DNA of 64,000 bases, from assembly GCF_027579695.1 (NCBI RefSeq), contig NC_083587.1, positions 53,444,521 to 53,508,520 of the forward strand. The letters run 5' to 3'. Source of the stretch: Neoarius graeffei (Eukaryota; Chordata; Actinopteri; Siluriformes; Ariidae). This document shows, piece by piece, positions 13,401 through 20,460 of this stretch (positions are counted from its first letter, which is position 1; each line of letters begins with the position of its first letter). A model generated the notes under the pieces. The model did no database searches. It saw only the letters and a list, made by a program, of their open reading frames with translations, and had not been told where the DNA came from. Both the position numbers and the translations under genes were made by a program.

Positions 13401-16400
13401 CGCCGTCGAGTCTACCTAAGACGGTGTATGTTTGTCGGAAGCATTTTCCTGAGGAATGTTTCCACAACTTGGGACAGTACAGGGCAGGTTTTGCACATCA
13501 ACTGTCACTGAAGCCTGGGTCCGTACCAAGCATCCCTGCCGCATCAGCACCAAACACCGAACAAGTAAGTGTGTAACTGGTCGTTTTGCCGTGTTTTAAA
13601 ATCGGTGCGTTAGCCTAGCAATGGCTACATTAGCTGTGCAGCTAACCGCTTCCTGTAGTTAGCCAGGTAATCTGCGCTACAAAACTAAAGAGCATGCAGC
13701 ATGCTGTGTTAAACTGAGTTTAGTCTGGAAATCGACTGTAACTTATGAGCTTATGTTTGACTATTGCTCCGCAATGCATGTCTTCTGTTGGATAAGCGAT
13801 ATGTTGTTGTAGTTGCTGCTTCTATCCTCTTTGGTTATGGAGTGCGTGTTCAAGCCTAGGGTATTATACATTCGTAAACTACCACTCCGAACACTCTCAC
13901 TCTCTGTTCTCTGTGTCACTTTGAGTTTACGAAAGGAGTCCGAGGGAGAACAGGGTTTTGTCTTAGCAGCGTGGCTACAGGCGCTGATAGCAGCGAGTAT
14001 GTGTGTGCGCGCGCACAGCTTGGTCAAGCCCCTCCCCCTCCCCCCATGGCCCGCCCCCACCCTCTACCCTTCCCCGCCTCCTGCTTCTCATTAGCAAAAC
14101 GACGCACTGGGAAAAGCGCTGAAATGGGGCTTTCTCCCAGGAGGCTATATCTACGTGCCGAGGGTTCATTTCGAGAAAGGCTGCGGATATAACATCTGGA
14201 AGCCTCCACGAGCCCGTTTAAAGCATCAACAAACCACCATGCCATGGGACCTTTAAAAAAAAAAATGTCAGTTGCTTGGTTGGGTTATCACAATTTACTC
14301 AAGCATAGTAACAGTCACAGTGCTACTGATACTGGAAATATATGAGGTCGTACAAATCCATAGAGACCAAGATTATGTATATTAACCTGATCATTGTAAT
14401 TGTGGAGCTATTTTTGATTAATTATACCCCCGCTCTGAAGGAATGGGGGTATACTGGTTTACCTCTGTCTGTCCGTCCGTATTTCCGTCCATCCGAAACA
14501 CCCTTTTTCTCAGCAACTACAAATCACAACTGCTTGATATTTGGTACCAAGCTTCAGCTTGGGATTCTACACCATCTGTACCATTTTCAGGTCTGTCGCA
14601 CATCAACTTCCTGTTTACTGAATGTATTTACAAAACATATAGCGTGAATTTACAAAATTTTCGTAACACTTTTCTCCACAACTACAAACCACAACTGCTT
14701 GATATTTGGTACCGAGCTTCAGCTTGGGGTTCTTTACCATGTATACCGTTTTCAGGTCTGTCACACATCAACTTCCTGTTTACTGACTGAATGTATTTAC
14801 AAAACATATAGCGTGGAATTACAAAATTTTCCTAACACTTTTCTCCGCAACTACAAACCACAACTGCTTGATATTTGGTACCGAGCTTCAGCTTGGGGTT
14901 CTTTACCATGTATACCGTTTTCAGGTCTGTCACACATCACATCAACTTCCTGTTTCCTGACTGAATGCATTTACGAAACTTATAGGGTGGATTTTGACGC
15001 CATTTCAAGAAGCAAAATGCTATTTCAAAATGACAGTTTACCAGGATGCTATTTGTAATCCTTGGGGAGAGACACTGCTCTTTACTTACTTGTTTCAGGG
15101 TTGATTATTTGTTGAAGTCAACAGTCATAATAAGTGTCCGATTCCTGCGATTGTTTGGATTCTGATATAAGCGAGAATGGGGGGATAGGTAAGTGAGCAG
15201 TAGGTCACAGTTGATCTTGTTTTGGGTATGTCTGTCTCAGTGAGTCATACCTCCCAACACCTTGGGCCTTAAGAGGTTAAAAGTGTTGTTAATAGTTCCT
15301 TGTGTTTATTGAGCACCTTTATCACTCAGGGTTGCTTTATGATTAAAGATGAGTAAAGCTCATCGGAGGCAAAGAATTGAGATAATGGTGAGGTTTTTGG
15401 TTTTTTTTTTTGTATGGGTTTAAAAGATTCTAGAAGATTAGAGTATAGAGTCTGTATCTTTCCTTCTGGGATGACTGACGTTCAATTCAGGATGCACACC
15501 AAAACTGGCAGGTACAAAAGCCACGCCTCTTTTACCAAGACTGGAACTGGAAGTTTCAACCACAGAGGTGACACTTCCTTCACTTGACTTGACCAGCACA
15601 GAGACCAGACTTCATTCACCAAGAACTGACAGGCAGATAGACTCCACCTCCTTGTTCATAGACCCTGAACTCAAAGACAATGTGGAATGGCGTTGTGCCT
15701 TTAGTCACGATTATTTTTTTTGTGGAATGTCTGGAACCAAATAAAAATTCCTACATATGAAAACTCCATTTGATATCAGTGTGTAGCAGCGGGGGCGTGG
15801 TCAAGCGCCGGTCTGTGATCAGAGGGTGGAGTCAGGGAAGTGGCAGAATCACTACACCTGATGTCAATTAACCTGTGTTTGTGTGTCTTCCCCAGTGACC
15901 ACGCCCTATATAAAGAGAGGGAGAGCAGAGGAAGTGAGCTCTCTCCTGAACCAGACGACTTGTGTATGACTGGGAGAGTAATTTGTGTCTGAAAAGAACA
16001 AATAAACTAAAGTTATGGAACTTTATTCTGGTCTGCCGTCTTTCTGTGCCCCTCCCCCTCCTACGAACTGCCACAGTGGTGCCGAAACCCGGGACGGAGC
16101 ACAGAAAGACGGCAGGCCAGAATAAAGTTCCATAACTTAGTTTATTTGTTCTTTTCAGACACAAATTACTCTCCCAGTCATACACACACACATACAGGTC
16201 GTCTGGTTCAGGAGAGAGCTCACTTCCTCTGCTCTCGCTCTCTCTCTCTATATATAGGGCGTGGTCACTGGGAAGACACACAAACACAGGTTAATTGACA
16301 GGTGTAGTGATTCTGCCACTTCCCTGACTCTGCCCTCCGGTCACAGACCGGCGCTTGACCACGCCCCCGCTGCCACACAGTGATTGTGTTTAAAGTTTAC

Positions 16401-16574
16401 TGTTTAACGGTGACATTGTAGGTATTTTAATCTGGGTTAAATAAGTAAAATTACTTTCCCCCCCCCCTGCAAGCAGGAAGCTCACCTCACCTGGGTGTCG
16501 GAGACCAGGCTGAGATGGTTCACGACCCCTACGAATTTCTGCAGTCTCCAGAGCCGGAGTCGGGCACCAGCTGA
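1..16574 (+). CDS. brd9: brd9, bromodomain-containing protein 9, 3' part (11 exons)
   Basis: BRD9 is a nuclear reader of acetylated lysine and a defining subunit of the non-canonical BAF (GBAF) SWI/SNF remodeller (family knowledge). The window opens inside the last bromodomain helix ([20 protein letters not shown]) and continues through the DUF3512-type region to the stop at 16572-16574. Recognisable blocks are [63 protein letters not shown] and the tail [13 protein letters not shown], which resemble BRD9 much more than its paralogue BRD7. Exons: 1-61, 387-568, 6931-7063, 7149-7221, 8966-9061, 9151-9283, 9573-9684, 11450-11500, 12318-12414, 12510-12683, 16477-16574. All introns are GT-AG and the phases join without a frame break, giving 1209 coding bases after the first partial codon. 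No stop or frameshift is seen, so the gene looks functional. The promoter, 5' exons and most of the bromodomain lie upstream of the window. Confidence 0.95.
387..568 (+). CDS. brd9: brd9 exon, post-bromodomain linker
   Basis: The acceptor is tttgcag and the donor gtaaag. The exon begins [18 protein letters not shown] and continues with an acidic EEPVPEV block and a basic [10 protein letters not shown] block, matching the BRD9 linker. It ends in phase 2, and the split Ser codon is completed by the next exon. Confidence 0.93.
618..644 (+). repeat. (GTTT)n microsatellite
   Basis: About six GTTT units lie in brd9 intron 2, just before a degenerate dispersed repeat. Confidence 0.8.
648..970. repeat. 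degenerate dispersed repeat with internal subrepeats
   Basis: It begins with an inverted GC-rich motif (gagct-catc/gatgagctt). It contains two similar blocks, each with 'aatcgcttcttctct..caatt' and 'gattctttctggca.aaaggtag'. Similar blocks reappear at about 2945-3010, suggesting one element split by later insertions. No coding capacity is seen. Confidence 0.4.
1100..1480 (+). mobile_element. V-SINE type A (copy 1)
   Basis: This is a tRNA-derived SINE. The head has a pol III A box (tggtatagtgg) and a B box (ggttcgagccc). The body has the conserved vertebrate V-SINE core around 'cagtccaaagacatgcagg', and the tail is (ATGAG)n. It is the first member of the tandem duplication. Confidence 0.92.
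1593..1956 (+). mobile_element. V-SINE type A (copy 2)
   Basis: This is the second member of the duplicated unit, with the same insertion point as copy 1. It differs by substitutions and a small deletion in the gtgtgaatg repeat. The A box is tggtgtggtgg. Confidence 0.92.
1957..3135. other. intron 2 sequence without a gene
   Basis: AT-rich intron DNA with a (GTT)n run at 2084-2104, several T-runs, and a further piece of the degenerate subrepeat family at about 2860-3060. No splice-bounded open frame resembles a protein. Confidence 0.6.
3140..3863. mobile_element. palindromic TTAA-flanked element
   Basis: Two arms of about 360 bases form an almost perfect inverted repeat centred near 3503. 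The termini are AGGAACAGTCC and its complement, flanked on both sides by TTAA (3136-3139 and 3864-3867). Open frames in it are mirror images of each other and not genes. TTAA targets are typical of piggyBac and Kolobok transposons; no transposase is present, so it is a non-autonomous or fold-back element. Confidence 0.88.
3989..4010 (+). repeat. (TAA)n microsatellite
   Basis: Short run of about seven TAA units in brd9 intron 2. Confidence 0.8.
4076..4622 (+). mobile_element. Tc1-type relic with degraded transposase end
   Basis: Left terminus CAGTACTGTGCAAAAGTCT and right terminus (about 4599-4622, agactttt-like in reverse) are inverted and flanked by TA. About 547 bases remain. The middle retains a scrap resembling the end of a Tc1 transposase (a CSPEELW-like stretch, about 4325-4420) with stops. 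A T-run interrupts it. Confidence 0.7.
5129..5496 (+). mobile_element. V-SINE type A (copy 3)
   Basis: Full-length SINE with A and B boxes and ATGAG tail, flanked by agcttcgaggtag (left) and agcttcaaggcag (right). Confidence 0.9.
5509..5877 (+). mobile_element. V-SINE type A (copy 4)
   Basis: Full-length SINE directly after copy 3, separated only by one copy of the target duplication. The same duplication follows it (agcttcgaggtag, about 5877-5890). The body has a 3-base insertion (accgtacggtagg). Confidence 0.9.
5878..6545 (+). pseudogene. mariner transposase 3' fragment
   Basis: After correcting one indel the reading is [18 protein letters not shown], then [18 protein letters not shown], then [17 protein letters not shown]. 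This is the second catalytic Asp block and the YSPDL.PSD..LFP block of mariner (DD34D) transposases, where the Asp of PSD is the last catalytic residue. SINE copy 5 interrupts it between DDEII and HAVEE. An in-frame stop follows HLEV. Non-functional. Confidence 0.82.
6084..6462 (+). mobile_element. V-SINE type A (copy 5)
   Basis: Inserted inside the mariner coding fragment. The target duplication atgaaatcatcc lies on both sides (about 6072-6083 and 6464-6475). It shares its insertion point with the SINE at 17821-18176. Confidence 0.9.
6627..6930. other. intron sequence, no feature
   Basis: Plain AT-rich intron up to the brd9 acceptor at 6930; nothing recognised. Confidence 0.6.
6931..7063 (+). 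CDS. brd9: brd9 exon, start of DUF3512-type region
   Basis: The acceptor is ccctcag and the donor gtacac. The 44 full codons include [20 protein letters not shown] and [15 protein letters not shown], almost identical to the vertebrate BRD9 consensus as I recall it. The preceding intron (about 6.4 kb) is long because of transposon insertions. Confidence 0.95.
7149..7221 (+). CDS. brd9: brd9 exon ([19 protein letters not shown])
   Basis: The acceptor is ttattcag and the donor gtacac. There are 24 codons plus one base, which forms the Asp codon with the next exon. It matches the family segment GYLK..GDG.L.Y.VVN. Confidence 0.92.
7290..7370 (+). repeat. C-rich low-complexity tract
   Basis: CCCCA/CCTT-rich stretch in brd9 intron 4. 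It generates the long open frames seen on both strands here, which are not genes. Confidence 0.8.
7690..7990 (+). mobile_element. V-SINE type A with internal deletion (copy 6)
   Basis: The target duplication gatcttaaacaa lies on both sides. About 95 bases of the normal element are missing between the two ccgggt motifs (ccgggttcg and ccgggtgct), so the B box is gone and the copy could not be transcribed normally. Confidence 0.88.
7990..8692. mobile_element. palindromic element with a smaller palindrome in its loop
   Basis: Outer arms (about 7990-8200 and 8480-8692) are inverted copies, e.g. ttattctatccacattcac on the left and gtgaatgtggatagaataa on the right. The loop holds a second inverted module starting aacagttattccac (about 8306-8400). 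Related sequence is found at 40502-41119. No coding sequence. Confidence 0.75.
8966..9061 (+). CDS. brd9: brd9 exon ([20 protein letters not shown])
   Basis: The acceptor is ttttacag and the donor gtaatt. The exon starts with the acidic [11 protein letters not shown] run and ends DDRRHK. Phase 1 at both ends keeps the frame. Confidence 0.92.
9151..9283 (+). CDS. brd9: brd9 exon ([11 protein letters not shown] ... [11 protein letters not shown])
   Basis: The acceptor is ctgcgttcag after a T-run, and the donor is gtgtgc. The exon encodes VTFLSSA and [18 protein letters not shown], diagnostic of BRD9. It ends in phase 2. Confidence 0.93.
9573..9684 (+). CDS. brd9: brd9 exon ([20 protein letters not shown])
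   Basis: The acceptor is gttcag and the donor gtaccc. The exon codes for [10 protein letters not shown], a conserved DLLDKMTG helix and the [11 protein letters not shown] end. The fit to BRD9 is strong. Confidence 0.93.
9685..9944. other. intron sequence, no feature
   Basis: brd9 intron 7 start; only an A-run is visible. Confidence 0.6.
9945..10070 (+). mobile_element. diverged V-SINE body fragment
   Basis: Resembles the SINE 3' body (ctctaaattgccc ... gttagccctgtgatagatcgg ... cccaggatgtaccctgc) but with many substitutions and no head. It is an old copy leading into a (ATGG)n run. Confidence 0.7.
10085..10143 (+). repeat. (GGAT)n microsatellite
   Basis: About a dozen GGAT/TGGA units between the old SINE fragment and the next SINE; probably grew from the SINE tail. 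Confidence 0.85.
10145..10436 (+). mobile_element. second type of tRNA-derived SINE (HAmo-like)
   Basis: The head tggcctagtggtagcatgtc fits a pol III A box, and a degenerate B-box region follows (cgtgagttttattcacgg). The body motif gtcataccaaagactat and the tail aaggacttttaacttaact recall cyprinid HAmo-type SINEs; the family name is from memory. It is distinct from the V-SINEs. Confidence 0.55.
10437..10480 (+). repeat. (TA)n microsatellite
   Basis: About 20 TA units, followed by (GA)n and GGAT repeats; a hypervariable site in brd9 intron 7. Confidence 0.9.
10710..11237 (+). mobile_element. Tc1-type MITE, copy 1
   Basis: Termini cactaccgttcaaaagtttg and its complement; TA on the left. It is 528 bases without coding sequence. 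Other copies lie at 24232-24759 and 46242-47149. Confidence 0.88.
11450..11500 (+). CDS. brd9: brd9 short exon ([17 protein letters not shown])
   Basis: This exon has 17 codons. The acceptor is ccttttcag and the donor gtaatg, phase 0 on both sides. It corresponds to the BRD9 segment around RRNVP..DEAK. Confidence 0.85.
11550..11899. mobile_element. Harbinger-type MITE with TAA target
   Basis: Inverted termini AGCTGGGCATACACTG and CAGTGTATGCCCAGCT are flanked by TAA on both sides (11547-11549 and 11900-11902). A 3-bp TAA target fits PIF/Harbinger. 350 bases, no transposase. Confidence 0.8.
11903..12317. other. brd9 intron 8 remainder
   Basis: No gene or clear repeat seen before the acceptor at 12317. 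Confidence 0.6.
12318..12414 (+). CDS. brd9: brd9 exon ([20 protein letters not shown])
   Basis: The acceptor is atctcag and the donor gtaagt, close to consensus. The exon encodes [20 protein letters not shown], like the BRD9 segment SVLEFMS.KSYPD. It ends in phase 1. Confidence 0.92.
12510..12683 (+). CDS. brd9: brd9 penultimate exon with NAGNAG acceptor
   Basis: The exon encodes [10 protein letters not shown], an amphipathic stretch [13 protein letters not shown] and [20 protein letters not shown]. The 3' splice site reads tagcag. Use of the first AG (exon from 12510) gives Thr-Gly-Lys at the junction; use of the second (exon from 12513) gives Arg-Lys. The donor is gtaaca. Confidence 0.93.
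12684..12983. other. brd9 intron 10 start, no feature
   Basis: Unique-looking intron DNA up to the TTAA-flanked element. Confidence 0.55.
12984..14252 (+). mobile_element. TTAA-flanked element carrying a THAP exon (Kolobok-like?)
   Basis: Terminal inverted repeat AGGTCCCATGGCATG at 12984 and its complement ending at 14252, with TTAA directly outside on both sides (12980-12983, 14253-14256). 1269 bases. Inside is a THAP-type first exon with a consensus splice donor. TTAA targets plus THAP proteins fit the Kolobok superfamily as I recall it; piggyBac also uses TTAA. No transposase core is present. Confidence 0.72.
13265..13564 (+). CDS. THAP-domain first exon inside the transposon
   Basis: An ATG opens 100 codons ending at a perfect donor (gaacaa|gtaagt). 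The protein shows the C2CH THAP finger: CAVHGC (C-x4-C), a WLNF core, VCRKHF (C-x2-H) and a LKPGSVPSI segment in the place of the usual AVPTIF. THAP fingers bind DNA and occur in transposases and in proteins derived from them. No downstream exon is visible within the element, so this is probably an orphan left by internal deletion. Splicing onto brd9's terminal exon is conceivable but unsupported. Confidence 0.6.
14420..15056 (+). repeat. tandem subrepeat element, 165-170 bp period
   Basis: Three units, marked by ttgatatttggtacc at about 14534, 14699 and 14869, are each followed by agcttcagcttggg and ttttcaggtctgtc.cacatc. A leader contains 'ctgtctgtccgtccgt'. The long open frames across it reflect the repeat, not a gene. 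Confidence 0.75.
15057..15779. other. brd9 last intron, unassigned
   Basis: T-runs at about 15400. The stretch 15480-15760 has an AATAAA (about 15739) and could be a piece of an old retroelement, but I cannot identify it. Confidence 0.4.
15780..16075 (+). mobile_element. LTR, + orientation, followed by a primer-binding site
   Basis: Starts TGTG and ends CCACA (TG...CA). It contains a TATA-like box (tatataaag, about 15906) and AATAAA (about 16001), as expected for U3 and R. Directly after it tggtgccgaaacccggga (about 16077-16094) looks like a tRNA primer-binding site. No gag or pol follows. Confidence 0.75.
16098..16379 (-). mobile_element. same LTR in inverted orientation, 3'-truncated
   Basis: Inverted copy of the LTR at 15780-16075 with about 95% match. 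Read on the - strand it starts TGTGTGGCAGCGGGGG and stops about 25 bases short of the normal LTR 3' end. The two LTRs therefore face each other across the 22-base primer-binding-site segment. Confidence 0.8.
16477..16574 (+). CDS. brd9: brd9 terminal exon and stop
   Basis: The acceptor aagcag follows a C-run. The exon encodes [14 protein letters not shown] and [17 protein letters not shown] and then TGA. The [12 protein letters not shown] tail is characteristic of BRD9. The preceding intron (3.8 kb) carries the THAP element, tandem repeats and the inverted LTR pair. Confidence 0.94.
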
Positions 16575-16621
16575 CGTATGCAGTGTTTCTCTGTATAAAT
16601 TAGACTGTGTGATTATGTGCT

Positions 16622-16653
<32 letters not shown>

Positions 16654-16720
16654 CTTGTACAGATTAGCTGCATTTGGTGTCACTTTTTTCTTAGACAATA
16701 AATGCTCCTCATGAAACTGT
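16575..16720 (+). terminator. brd9: brd9 3' UTR with poly(A) signal
   Basis: AATAAA occurs at 16697-16702, about 123 bases after the stop, followed by GT-rich sequence. A (GA)n run at 16631-16651 lies within the UTR. This is the likely polyadenylation signal; the cleavage site itself cannot be read. Confidence 0.65.
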
Positions 16721-17143
16721 ATTTGCATTTGTATTTATTTGGGTCTGTCCTTAAGTGTATTATTTCAGATTTGATCATAAGGTAACAAGATAATGAGGAA
16801 TACTCATAACTATCCATGATGCAATATTGTTTTCTGTACAATTTTCACTAACGTTGGTTATTATTACATTGTATTATACAAGTTATCAACACATTATTAT
16901 TAATAATAATTTAGCCAGAATAGGTGGTAACTATGGAAGCTTGTTTCTGCCACCATAATATTGAGAAGGGTTCTCATAAGATCATGTTCTTATAATCATG
17001 ACTCTCGTATCTCATAATTATGCCTTAGGATCTCATTATTATGAGATAAAATCTTATTAGAATCAAGAATGAATTATAATGAAAATCTAAGTCATGATTA
17101 TATGATCATACTAAATCATGAGAGAGTACATCATTATGACTTA
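16721..17143. other. region just after brd9
   Basis: AT-rich with many short inverted motifs (variants of tcataattatgagat) between 16950 and 17130. No gene seen. Confidence 0.5.
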
Positions 17144-17513
17144 GGACGGCACGGTGGTGTAGTGGTTCGCTCTGTCACCTCGCAGCAAGAAGGTTCTGGG
17201 TTTGAGCCCAGTGGCCGACATGGGCCTTTCTGTGCGGAGTTTGCATGTTCTCCCCGTGTCCGCGTGGGTTTCCTCCGGGTGCTCCGGTTTCCCCCACAGT
17301 CCAAAGACATGCAGGTTAGGTTAACTGGTGACTCTAAATTGACCATAGGTGTGAATGTGAGTGTGAATGGTTGTCTGTGTCTATGTGTCAGCCCTGTGAT
17401 GACCTGGCGACTTGTCCAGGGTGTACCCCGCCTTTCGCCCGTAGTCAGCTGGGATAGGCTCCAGCTTGCCTGCGACCCTGTAGGACAGGATAAGCGGTTA
17501 TGGATAATGGATG
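17144..17513 (+). mobile_element. V-SINE type A (copy 7)
   Basis: Target duplication attatgactta on both sides. The tail reads taatggatgga rather than ATGAG repeats, marking a sub-lineage shared with copies at 23341, 34381, 36018 and 42600. Confidence 0.9.
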
Positions 17514-17820
17514 GAAAATTATGACTTAATCTCTGAATAATGAATAATCTCAAGTCATAATTTTGAAATGTTCTCATTATTATGAAATAGAGCAACGGCT
17601 ACAATTATCAACACCTTAACGATCTTTTGGCCATTGCAAAAGTAGAAAAGGCTTTCAAAAAGTAAATTGTGCATGAATAATTACACAAACTTCCACTGGA
17701 AAAAAATGAGTTGATTCTTGATTACTGAGCATATCAGATCACGTGATACCGTTCCACAAGTATTGACACCTTTGTCCACAATTAGACACCGTTCCACAAT
17801 TATCGACACCTAGACGATTC

Positions 17821-18176
17821 TCATCTCATTATCTGTAGCCGCTTTATCCTGTTCTACAGGGTCGCAGGCGAGCTGGAGCCTATCCCAGCTGACTACGGGC
17901 AAAAGGCGGGGTACACCCTGGACAAGTCGCCAGGTCATCACAGGGCTGACACATAGACACAGACAACCATTCACACTCACATTCACACCTACGGTCAATT
18001 TAGAGTCACCAGTTAACCTAACCTGCATGTCTTTGGACTGTGGGGGAAACCGGAGCACCCGGAGGAAACCCACGCGGACAACATGCAAACTCTGCACAGA
18101 AAGGCCCTTGCCGGCCACGGGGCTCGAACCCAGACCTTCTTGCTGTGAGGCGACAGTGCTAACCACTACACCACTA
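17821..18176 (-). mobile_element. V-SINE type A (copy 8)
   Basis: Nearly complete, - strand, lacking the first dozen head bases. On its 5' side it abuts a mariner sliver at the same point at which copy 5 abuts its mariner. Confidence 0.88.
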
Positions 18177-18226
18177 TGATTTCATCATCACTCTGAAAAT
18201 GGCGACCACGCGAGTTGGATTTCGAG
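18177..18226 (-). mobile_element. mariner sliver adjoining SINE copy 8
   Basis: Reverse complement of the mariner stretch that ends at SINE copy 5 (about 6026-6074: ccaactcgcgtggtcgccat and onward to gatgatgaaatca). About 48 bases match almost perfectly. Confidence 0.8.
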
Positions 18227-18304
18227 TTGAAGTTGGTCGATATTATACTTTGTTGGTATGTTTTTTGTTTGTTGCTTTTGTTTTCTTTTGTACATATAGT
18301 CTAT

Positions 18305-18376
18305 GGTGGCACGGTGGTGTAGAGGTTAGCGCTGTCGCCTCACAGCAAGAAGGTCCGGGTTCGAGCCTGGGGTCCT
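18305..18376 (+). mobile_element. V-SINE head fragment fused to Tc1 sequence
   Basis: The tRNA-like head with A and B boxes ends at tcgagcc and continues directly into Tc1 transposase sequence. This is a deletion or recombination junction. Confidence 0.85.
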
Positions 18377-18957
18377 TTGTGACCTCGCCGACTATTACAC
18401 GCCTTGCTTTTGGAGTGATCTTTGTTGGTCGACCAATACTGGGGAGGGTAACAATGGTCTTGAATTTCCTCCATTTGTACACAATCTGTCTGACTGTGGA
18501 TTGGTGGAGTCCAAACTCTTTAGAGATGGTTTTGTAACCTTTTCCAGCCTGATGAGCATCAACAACGCTTTTTCTGAGGTCCTCAGAAATCTCCTTTGTT
18601 CGTGCCATGATACACTTCCACAAACATGCGCTGTGAAGATCAGGCTTTGATAGATCCCTGTTCTTTAAATAAAACAGGGTGCCCACTCACACCTGATTGT
18701 CATCCCATTGATTGAAAACACCTGACTCTAATTTCACCTTCAAATTAACTGCTCATCCTAGAGGTTCACATACTTTTGCCACTCACAGATATGTAATATT
18801 GGATCATTTCCCTCAATAAATAAATGACCAAGTATAATATTTTTGTCTCATTTGTTTGACTGGGTTCTCTTTATCTACTTTTAGGACTTGTGTGAAAATC
18901 TGATGATGTTTTCGGTCATATTTATGCAGAAATATAGAAAATTCTAAAGGGTTCGAC
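18377..18957 (-). pseudogene. truncated Tc1 element with transposase N-terminus
   Basis: The - strand ORF starts at 18608 with [20 protein letters not shown] and runs through the first helix-turn-helix ([17 protein letters not shown]) and the GRP.KIT AT-hook-like linker, then breaks at VTKDPR where the SINE head begins. The rest of the transposase and the outer TIR tip are missing. It is closely similar to the copy at 37842-39456. Confidence 0.88.
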
Positions 18958-19671
18958 AAGGAGATCATGAAATATCAGTGAATCTGATGAGTAAGAACAT
19001 GCTTACCTGTGATGATAACATCTGGGTTTTCCTCAACTTGCTGATCGTTAGAAAAAGAAAAAAAAATCCCATCTCAGGGTAACCAGCTGCGTCATCAGAC
19101 AAGATCAAAAGGTGAGGGGGCGGGTCTTCCGGTTGATTAATTAGCCAAGAAGAACTGTTGTAACTGAAACTCACCTTTGTAAAATTGTTTTTTATTGGTA
19201 AATCTGAAAAGGTGTCGATAATTATGGACTGTCGATAATTGTAGCCGCCGCTAATGTCTAGTAAGACATTATAATTGTACTTATATCATAACCATTATGA
19301 CAAAACAAATATAATTATGACCAAATAATAATCAGCTGTAACCCTGTTTTCATAGATAACACCTATCTCTAATCAGGTTCTCTCACAATTTAGTATCTTT
19401 TATGTAAATATTTAAAAGTGAGATAATATTTCCACTTACTAACCCTTGTTACTTGTAGTTACACTTCCTAAAAACAGGTTAGCCAGCAGGTTGTTGGTTT
19501 AATCACCATTTTATTTTGATTCGTGCGACAGGACGCACGCTTTAGCTACTGCGCATGCGCAAGAAAGGGACTTTTGGTTCTTTTTAGGGAATCAGATCAT
19601 TTGACTCAGCTCACCGACTCAGAACCGACTCTTTCGACTCCTCAGTGACTCTTTTCTCTCAGAAAGCAGAC

Positions 19672-20049
19672 CTCTCTCTCTCTCTCATTATCTCTAGCCG
19701 CTTTATCCTTCTACAGGGTCGCAGGCAAGCTGGAGCCTATCCCAGCTGACTACGGGCGAAAGGCGGGGTACACCCTGGACAAGTCGCCAGGTCATCACAG
19801 GGCTGACACATAGACACAGACAACCATTCACACTCACATTCACACCTACGGTCAATTTAGAGTCACCAGTTAACCTAACCTGCATGTCTTTGGACTGTGG
19901 GGGAAACCGGAGCACCCGGAGGAAACCCACGCGGACACGGGGAGAACATGCAAACTCCACACAGAAAGGCCCTCGCCGGCCCCGGGGCTCGAACCCGGAC
20001 CTTCTTGCTGTGAGGCGACAGCGCTAACCACTACACCACCGTGCCGCCC
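19672..20049 (-). mobile_element. V-SINE type A (copy 10) with (CT)n tail
   Basis: Target duplication gaaagcagacct on both sides. The (CT)n tract at 19672-19686 adjoins the 3' end in place of the ATGAG tail. Confidence 0.9.
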
Positions 20050-20460
20050 GAAAGCAGACCTATTTTTGATATTTTTGAGTAGCAGAGATGGACAGAGTAC
20101 CCAAGTTCATTACTTAAGTCAAAGTACAGATCCCGCTGGTTAAATGTTACTCTGATACAAGTGAAAGTTGTCCAGTCAAAATTTTACTTAAGTTAAAGTA
20201 CTTGCTTTTAAAATATACTTGTATTAAAAGTTTTGTCAACGCACTGTTGTATTATTGCTACAATGCTTACAATACCGAATGCCTCTGAAGCAACCGACTG
20301 GATTTTCTGACTAGTTTGTAGAACCTGTAGAGCTGAAGCTCCACCTGACGTGCTAGCAAACTCTTTTCAAACTCGAAATCATATTTGGTAGCTAACGCTA
20401 CTAGAAAAGAAAGATTATGTCAAAGTTAACGTTATTCATGTTAGCGTAACTCCATTTTTA

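Larger units (their letters stand above)
17595..19244. mobile_element. probable TIR element holding several insertions
   Basis: Left end cggctacaattatcaacacc and right end gataattgtagccg are inverted. Inside lie SINE copy 8, a mariner sliver, a SINE head and a truncated Tc1 element. Assigning both ends to one element is inference. Confidence 0.45.
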
